Source: a virus
Reading direction: 5' to 3' (one strand)
DNA length: 45,252 nt
IMG/VR virus record: IMGVR_UViG_3300050343_000041
Location: 1-45,252 of that record
The notes below the pieces were generated by a model that worked only from the letters and a program-made list of their open reading frames with translations, was not told the DNA's origin and did not search any database. Position 1 is the stretch's first letter, and each line of letters starts with the position of its first letter. A program made the position numbers and the translations under genes. Shown here piece by piece: positions 41,367 through 45,252 of the stretch.

Positions 41367-41819
41367 ATGAAGATAGGAGATATACAAGCACATAAGTATC
41401 CAGAAGCAGCAGATATCAATTCTGTTCTCCATAAAATTATATGTGACAACAGTGTTACCAGTGATAAGGGAGCACTAATGACACAGTGGGACTGTTTTAA
41501 TATCAAAGAATTTAATGTTCTTGCTGATTATGCAAAGAGTTTACTTGATAAACCAACCAAGTTAGTTGATCTCTGGGGTCAAGTATATAACGAGGGACAT
41601 TACCAAACTTTTCATAATCATATACACAATGACTGGTCTTTTGTTTACTATGTTAATACACCACCAGGGTCATCTCCAATTGTATTCAGGGGAATGAGCA
41701 AGAGGATTAAACCTGTTGCTGGTATGATGCTATTATTTCCTGGGTATGTGGATCACTATGTTCCTCCTAATAAAGGTGTTGGACGTAGTATAGTAGCAGG
41801 CAATCTTGTATATTCATAA
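41367..41819 (+). CDS. 2OG-Fe(II) oxygenase-like protein, 150 aa
   Basis: A compact dioxygenase of the type abundant in cyanophages. HNHIHNDWSFVYYVNTPPGSSPIVF (83-107, in parts) supplies H87-x-D89; FPGYVDHYVPPN gives distal H130; R140 in GRSIVAGN would bind 2-oxoglutarate. The HxD...H set is complete, so it is probably active. Substrate unknown. Lies 15 bases after tRNA-Gly, and a late promoter overlaps its stop. Confidence 0.78.
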   Translation: MKIGDIQAHKYPEAADINSVLHKIICDNSVTSDKGALMTQWDCFNIKEFNVLADYAKSLLDKPTKLVDLWGQVYNEGHYQTFHNHIHNDWSFVYYVNTPPGSSPIVFRGMSKRIKPVAGMMLLFPGYVDHYVPPNKGVGRSIVAGNLVYS

Positions 41820-41822
41820 ATA
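41816..41822 (+). promoter_or_regulatory. Putative late promoter ATAAATA
   Basis: ATAAATA overlapping the oxygenase stop, 38 bases before the fibre-like gene at 41860. Confidence 0.6.
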
Positions 41823-41859
41823 CTTCTAGCTTAGAAATAGTGTCTTCAGGACTGGAAGT

Positions 41860-43890
41860 ATGTCAAAAATTCTTGCAAATGAAATTGCTAATTATAATGA
41901 TGATTCTCCTATCGATATTAAGGAGGGTCTTAATATACCTGCAGGAAAACCACTGCAAGCAGCAGGATCTAGTGGTTCTTCTGGTCAAGTCCTTACGACA
42001 ACAGGAACTACTGTTGGGTGGGTAACACCATTTGATGGTGATTATAATACTTTACTTAATAGACCTAGTATTCCTGCAGCGCAGGTAAATTCTGATTGGA
42101 ATGCTAGTGGTGGTGCTGCAGTTATCTTAAATAAACCAGCAGTACCTCCTTTACCTAGTATTACAACAGCGTCTGCAGGTAGTGCTGCATTAGCATACAA
42201 TTCAGGTAACGGTCAATTTACTTTTACTCCTCCTGATTTATCTTCCTATGCAACAGAGACATGGGTTGAAAATAAAGGATACCTCACAACATATACAGAA
42301 ACTGATCCTGTATTTGCTGCTTCCGATGCAGCTGCTGTAACTTCTGCTAGTATTGCCAACTGGGATACCGCATATGGTTGGGGTAATCATGCTTCAGCAG
42401 GATATCTGACAACAGAAGCAGATACATTTCAGTCGGTTGTAGACAGAGGAAATACTTGTACAAGTCCTGTATACATTACAAATAAATTATATTTCTCAAA
42501 TAACTTTGCTACCTTAACAGATCTTCAGGCAGTTGATGCAACTACCTATCATGGTATGTTCGCTCACGTTCATGCTGAAGGTCATGGATACTTTGCACAT
42601 AGTGGTGGATGGGTACAATTATTAGATACAGCATCTTCAACTGGAGATTTGTTCGATGTAGATCTTTCTGTTGCTCCTGTTAATGGTCAAGTTCTTAAGT
42701 GGAACGGAACTGCTTGGGCACCAGCAAATGATCTCACAGGTGGTGGTGGTGGAGGTTTAGCACTAACTGATTTATCGGTACAATCACTAACACCATCTGG
42801 CGGTGGATCTTTAACATACAATGATGGCAGTGGTGTATTCTCTTACACTGCACCTGATTTATCTGGGTATCTTACATCTATTGGAGATGCAATTCAAGAT
42901 GTTGACTTCATAACCAATGGTTTGATGAAGAGAACTGCTGCTGGAACTTACACATCTACCACTGATAATTCTGGTAACTGGAACGCAGCATTTGGTTGGG
43001 GTAATCATGCAGTAGAGGGTTATCTAACACAATTACCAAACCACGGACTCAATAGTCACACTGGTGTAACTCTTAGTGGTGAGTCAGTAGGACAATTACT
43101 ACAATACAATGGTACTGCATGGGTAAACTGGACACCTTCTTACATTAGTTCTTATTCTGAAACTGATACACTTGCTACTGTAACAGGTAGAGGTGCTACA
43201 ACCAATGATAATATTACACTGGGTGATGCTTCAAACCAACCAGAGTTTAACTTGTCTGTTGGCGTATCTTCTGGTAGTGTTAACTACCTAAAAATATTTG
43301 GTGGAAGTAATGAAGTATACTTTAGAAACACCACTGGCACTGGTGTCGGTGGAAGTATCAATATTCAGGGTCGTTCTGGTGTGTCACTTTGGCAAGACAC
43401 TGGTAATTTAGGTCTTAGTGTTGATTCTGATTGCGCTGTAAATCTATTCTATCAAACCTCATTAAAATTAAAAACCACAACTACTGGTGTAACAATCACA
43501 GGTGCTCTTACTGCTGGTGGTCTGACTTATCCAACTACCAACGGCACAAGTGGTGATGTTCTTACCAGTGATGGTGCAGGTAATGTCACCTGGGCTGCTT
43601 CTACTGGTGGCGGTGGTGCTAGTGTTACTATCTCTGACACACCACCTGCTGCAACCGCTGGTGATTTATGGTGGGAGAGTGATACTGGTCGTCTAAAGAT
43701 TTACTATCAGGATACTGATACAACACAGTGGGTTGATACAACTCCTCCACTATCTTCGTTGGTATCTTCTGATATTCCTGGATCTGCAACTGCAACTGGA
43801 ACAGCAGGTGCAATTAGATTTGATAGTGGTTATGTTTATATCTGTGTTGCTACTAATACATGGAAGAGAGCAGCACTTACAACATGGTAA
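41860..43890 (+). CDS. Tail-fibre-like virion protein, 676 aa
   Basis: A long Ser/Thr/Gly/Asn-rich beta protein. The N-terminus (MSKILANEIANYNDDSPIDI, GLNIPAGKPLQAAGSSGSSG) is typical of cyanophage fibre or structural proteins. Repeats GWGNHASAGYL near residue 173 and GWGNHAVEGYL near 377, and SYATETW/PDLSGYLTS blocks, indicate a repetitive shaft. The region 540-580 has the module TAGGLTYP...VLTSDGAGNVTWAA, also present in the next gene. It likely contributes to host recognition. It has its own late promoter. Confidence 0.78.
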   Translation: MSKILANEIANYNDDSPIDIKEGLNIPAGKPLQAAGSSGSSGQVLTTTGTTVGWVTPFDGDYNTLLNRPSIPAAQVNSDWNASGGAAVILNKPAVPPLPSITTASAGSAALAYNSGNGQFTFTPPDLSSYATETWVENKGYLTTYTETDPVFAASDAAAVTSASIANWDTAYGWGNHASAGYLTTEADTFQSVVDRGNTCTSPVYITNKLYFSNNFATLTDLQAVDATTYHGMFAHVHAEGHGYFAHSGGWVQLLDTASSTGDLFDVDLSVAPVNGQVLKWNGTAWAPANDLTGGGGGGLALTDLSVQSLTPSGGGSLTYNDGSGVFSYTAPDLSGYLTSIGDAIQDVDFITNGLMKRTAAGTYTSTTDNSGNWNAAFGWGNHAVEGYLTQLPNHGLNSHTGVTLSGESVGQLLQYNGTAWVNWTPSYISSYSETDTLATVTGRGATTNDNITLGDASNQPEFNLSVGVSSGSVNYLKIFGGSNEVYFRNTTGTGVGGSINIQGRSGVSLWQDTGNLGLSVDSDCAVNLFYQTSLKLKTTTTGVTITGALTAGGLTYPTTNGTSGDVLTSDGAGNVTWAASTGGGGASVTISDTPPAATAGDLWWESDTGRLKIYYQDTDTTQWVDTTPPLSSLVSSDIPGSATATGTAGAIRFDSGYVYICVATNTWKRAALTTW

Positions 43891-43892
43891 AT

Positions 43893-43899
43893 CTAAATA
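43893..43899 (+). promoter_or_regulatory. Putative late promoter CTAAATA
   Basis: CTAAATA just after the upstream stop; GGAAGGAG and the next ATG follow within 30 bases. Confidence 0.5.
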
Positions 43900-43922
43900 C
43901 TACGGAAGGAGCATCTTAAGCA

Positions 43923-44966
43923 ATGGCAATCAATTTTCCCTCAACAGCTGGACAGGCAACTGATGGTAGTTTTACATATAACGTAGCGGGTATTGTATAT
44001 GCCTGGAATGGATCTTCATGGGCAGCAGCAGGAGCTGGTGCTAGTGCAACTGATACATCTTTGTTTAGTGTCACTACTAACTCTCCGTCTGGTACTGGTC
44101 AGTTAACTTATACTGCTGGTACTTTTTCTTATACTCCACCTAATCTTTCTGGTTATCTAACATCAGAAGTAGATACTCTTGGTACTGTAACTGGTAGAGG
44201 CAATAGTACGACCAGTGGAATAACTCTTAGTACAAGTAATCTTATTCTAGATTCTGCTAGTGATCAACGTATTCAACACAATGTTTCTGGTACAGAAACA
44301 TCTAAAATCATTTTTAGAAGCACTGGTGCTGTAGATTTCTATGCTTCAACTGGCATGAGTTTCTATGCTACCAGTGGTGCATCTCCTATCAATAGAAGAA
44401 TATCATTATTAACTGCAGGTGGTACACAACTTGAATATCAAAGCAGCACACGTCTTACAACCACATCTGGTGGTGTAGAAGTATCAGGAACTCTTACTGC
44501 TGGCGGTCTAACCTATCCAAACAGTAATGGTTCTCTGGGTCAGGTTCTTACTAGTGATGGTACAGGAAATGTAACATGGACATCTGCTGGACTTTCTGCC
44601 AGAGATACTTCTGCCATGGGATTACTGAATATTGCTAATGGCGGTGATGCTACACCTAACATCTCTACACCAAAAACATATGCTCTGTTATCTGTTCAAA
44701 CAACACATGCTGTTTGGGTAACATTATATAATTCTGATGCTGCTAGAACTGCTGATAATACTAGAGGTATTAATACAGACCCTATTCCTGGAACTGGTGT
44801 TCTTGCGGAAGTTGTTACAACAGGTGCTCAAACACAGTACCTATCTCCTGGAGTTATTTGTTATAACATTGCAACAACAGGGATTACTTATGCAAAGGTT
44901 AGGAACCTATCTGGTGCCACCAATGCTATAAATGTAACGTTAACACATGTAAAACTAGAGGCTTGA
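43923..44966 (+). CDS. Tail-fibre-like virion protein, 347 aa
   Basis: A second fibre-type protein, MAINFPSTAGQATDGSFTYNVAG. It shares with its neighbour PPNLSGYLTSEVDTLGTVTGRG and the TAGGLTYPNSNGSLGQVLTSDG/GNVTW module. It differs at the C-terminus, a compact domain (TPKTYALLSVQTTHAVWVTLYNS ... ATNAINVTLTHVKLEA, in parts) that resembles small beta domains ending many cyanophage fibres. A GGAAGGAG site precedes the start. Probably a partner or host-range variant of the larger gene. Confidence 0.75.
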   Translation: MAINFPSTAGQATDGSFTYNVAGIVYAWNGSSWAAAGAGASATDTSLFSVTTNSPSGTGQLTYTAGTFSYTPPNLSGYLTSEVDTLGTVTGRGNSTTSGITLSTSNLILDSASDQRIQHNVSGTETSKIIFRSTGAVDFYASTGMSFYATSGASPINRRISLLTAGGTQLEYQSSTRLTTTSGGVEVSGTLTAGGLTYPNSNGSLGQVLTSDGTGNVTWTSAGLSARDTSAMGLLNIANGGDATPNISTPKTYALLSVQTTHAVWVTLYNSDAARTADNTRGINTDPIPGTGVLAEVVTTGAQTQYLSPGVICYNIATTGITYAKVRNLSGATNAINVTLTHVKLEA

Positions 44967-44967
44967 T

Positions 44968-45252
44968 ATGTCGGAAAGAATCCACATCGTCACCCTTAAC
45001 AGACATGAAGATCTGGAGGGTTTCTATACAGAGATGGAGGGTAATGGTTTCCGTCTAAACATGAAGCGTCCTATCAGTAGAAATACACACTACTGGATGA
45101 CAGATGAACAAGCAGAAAATTTAAAACAAGACCCTAGAGTATGGGATGTGCAACTGACACCTGAAGAAATGGGTATGTATCCACATAAATGTGGAACATT
45201 AGATGACTATCAGATGGCAAGACAGTTGTCTCTTAGATTTTGGAAGAATGGT
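44968..45252 (+). CDS. Virion structural protein, 3' partial
   Basis: The first 95 residues of a protein leaving the window: MSERIHIVTLNRHEDLEGFYTEM..., then MKRPISRNTHYWMTDEQA and DPRVWDVQLTPEEMG. I recognise this N-terminus from large cyanophage structural proteins adjacent to fibre genes; the DPRVWDVxL segment resembles the inhibitor-like start of subtilisin-type proteases. The rest cannot be judged here. It begins one base after the preceding stop. Confidence 0.65.
   Translation, partial: MSERIHIVTLNRHEDLEGFYTEMEGNGFRLNMKRPISRNTHYWMTDEQAENLKQDPRVWDVQLTPEEMGMYPHKCGTLDDYQMARQLSLRFWKNG

Noticed and set aside
42378-43024. Direct repeats in the fibre gene as a CRISPR or satellite
   Set aside because: The repeats are at protein level (GWGNHA blocks about 600 bases apart), not regularly spaced DNA repeats. 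No CRISPR-like array was seen in the window.

Overview
The window is a stretch of a T4-type myovirus genome, and the gene content points to a cyanophage of marine Synechococcus or Prochlorococcus. Every gene lies on the + strand and most start/stop pairs overlap (ATGA, TAATG, TGATG). The T4 core is recognisable: capsid gp23, UvsY/UvsW, gp55, gp47/gp46, gp45/gp44/gp62, RegA, gp43, UvsX, gp41, gp61, NrdA/NrdB. It is mixed with genes typical of cyanophages: hsp20, cobS-like, mazG, talC, the bilin reductase pcyA, SleB-type hydrolase, 2OG-Fe(II) oxygenases and a DUF3110-like protein shared with cyanobacteria.

Layout. 1-2.1 kb: end of the capsid gene, a strong terminator, then small late genes. 2.1-4.6 kb: a tail-tube-like protein (probably gp3), uvsY, uvsW. 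4.6-9.1 kb: an Sm-like protein, the late sigma factor gp55 and the gp47/gp46 nuclease. 9.1-13.3 kb: a CobT-like metalloprotease/VWA protein and a CobS-like AAA+ ATPase with related leaders. 13.3-18.0 kb: DUF3310, sliding clamp, clamp loader, Dam, RegA. 18.0-25.2 kb: a structured RNA leader before hsp20, three tandem Sm-like proteins, DNA polymerase, UvsX, gp41, MazG. 25.2-32.4 kb: late operons of virion-type proteins plus a ligase-like and an NMN-adenylyltransferase-like enzyme. 32.4-36.9 kb: primase gp61, nrdA, nrdB. 36.9-41.1 kb: pcyA, a GIY-YIG-like protein, a cell-wall hydrolase, three tRNAs, a broken talC fused to an N-terminally truncated DUF401-like permease. 41.1-45.3 kb: a second structured RNA, tRNA-Gly, a 2OG oxygenase and tail-fibre-like genes running off the end.

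How it works together. The central block holds most of a T4 replisome and recombination machine (polymerase, clamp, clamp loader, helicase, primase, UvsX/Y/W, gp46/47), with nucleotide supply from NrdA/B and MazG. gp55 recognises TAAATA-type late promoters, which are visible ahead of, or overlapping the stop codons before, the structural genes. Pentose-phosphate (TalC), bilin (PcyA) and stress (Hsp20) genes would adjust host metabolism.

Sequence quality. At least nine genes outside the nrd region carry one apparent single-base indel, usually in a homopolymer, and 33.17-36.73 kb carries dozens. Once reading frames are stitched together the proteins look normal, so I treat these as assembly errors rather than pseudogenes. 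The talC/permease junction is different and cannot be repaired by a small indel. All family assignments come from reading motifs; no database search was run.
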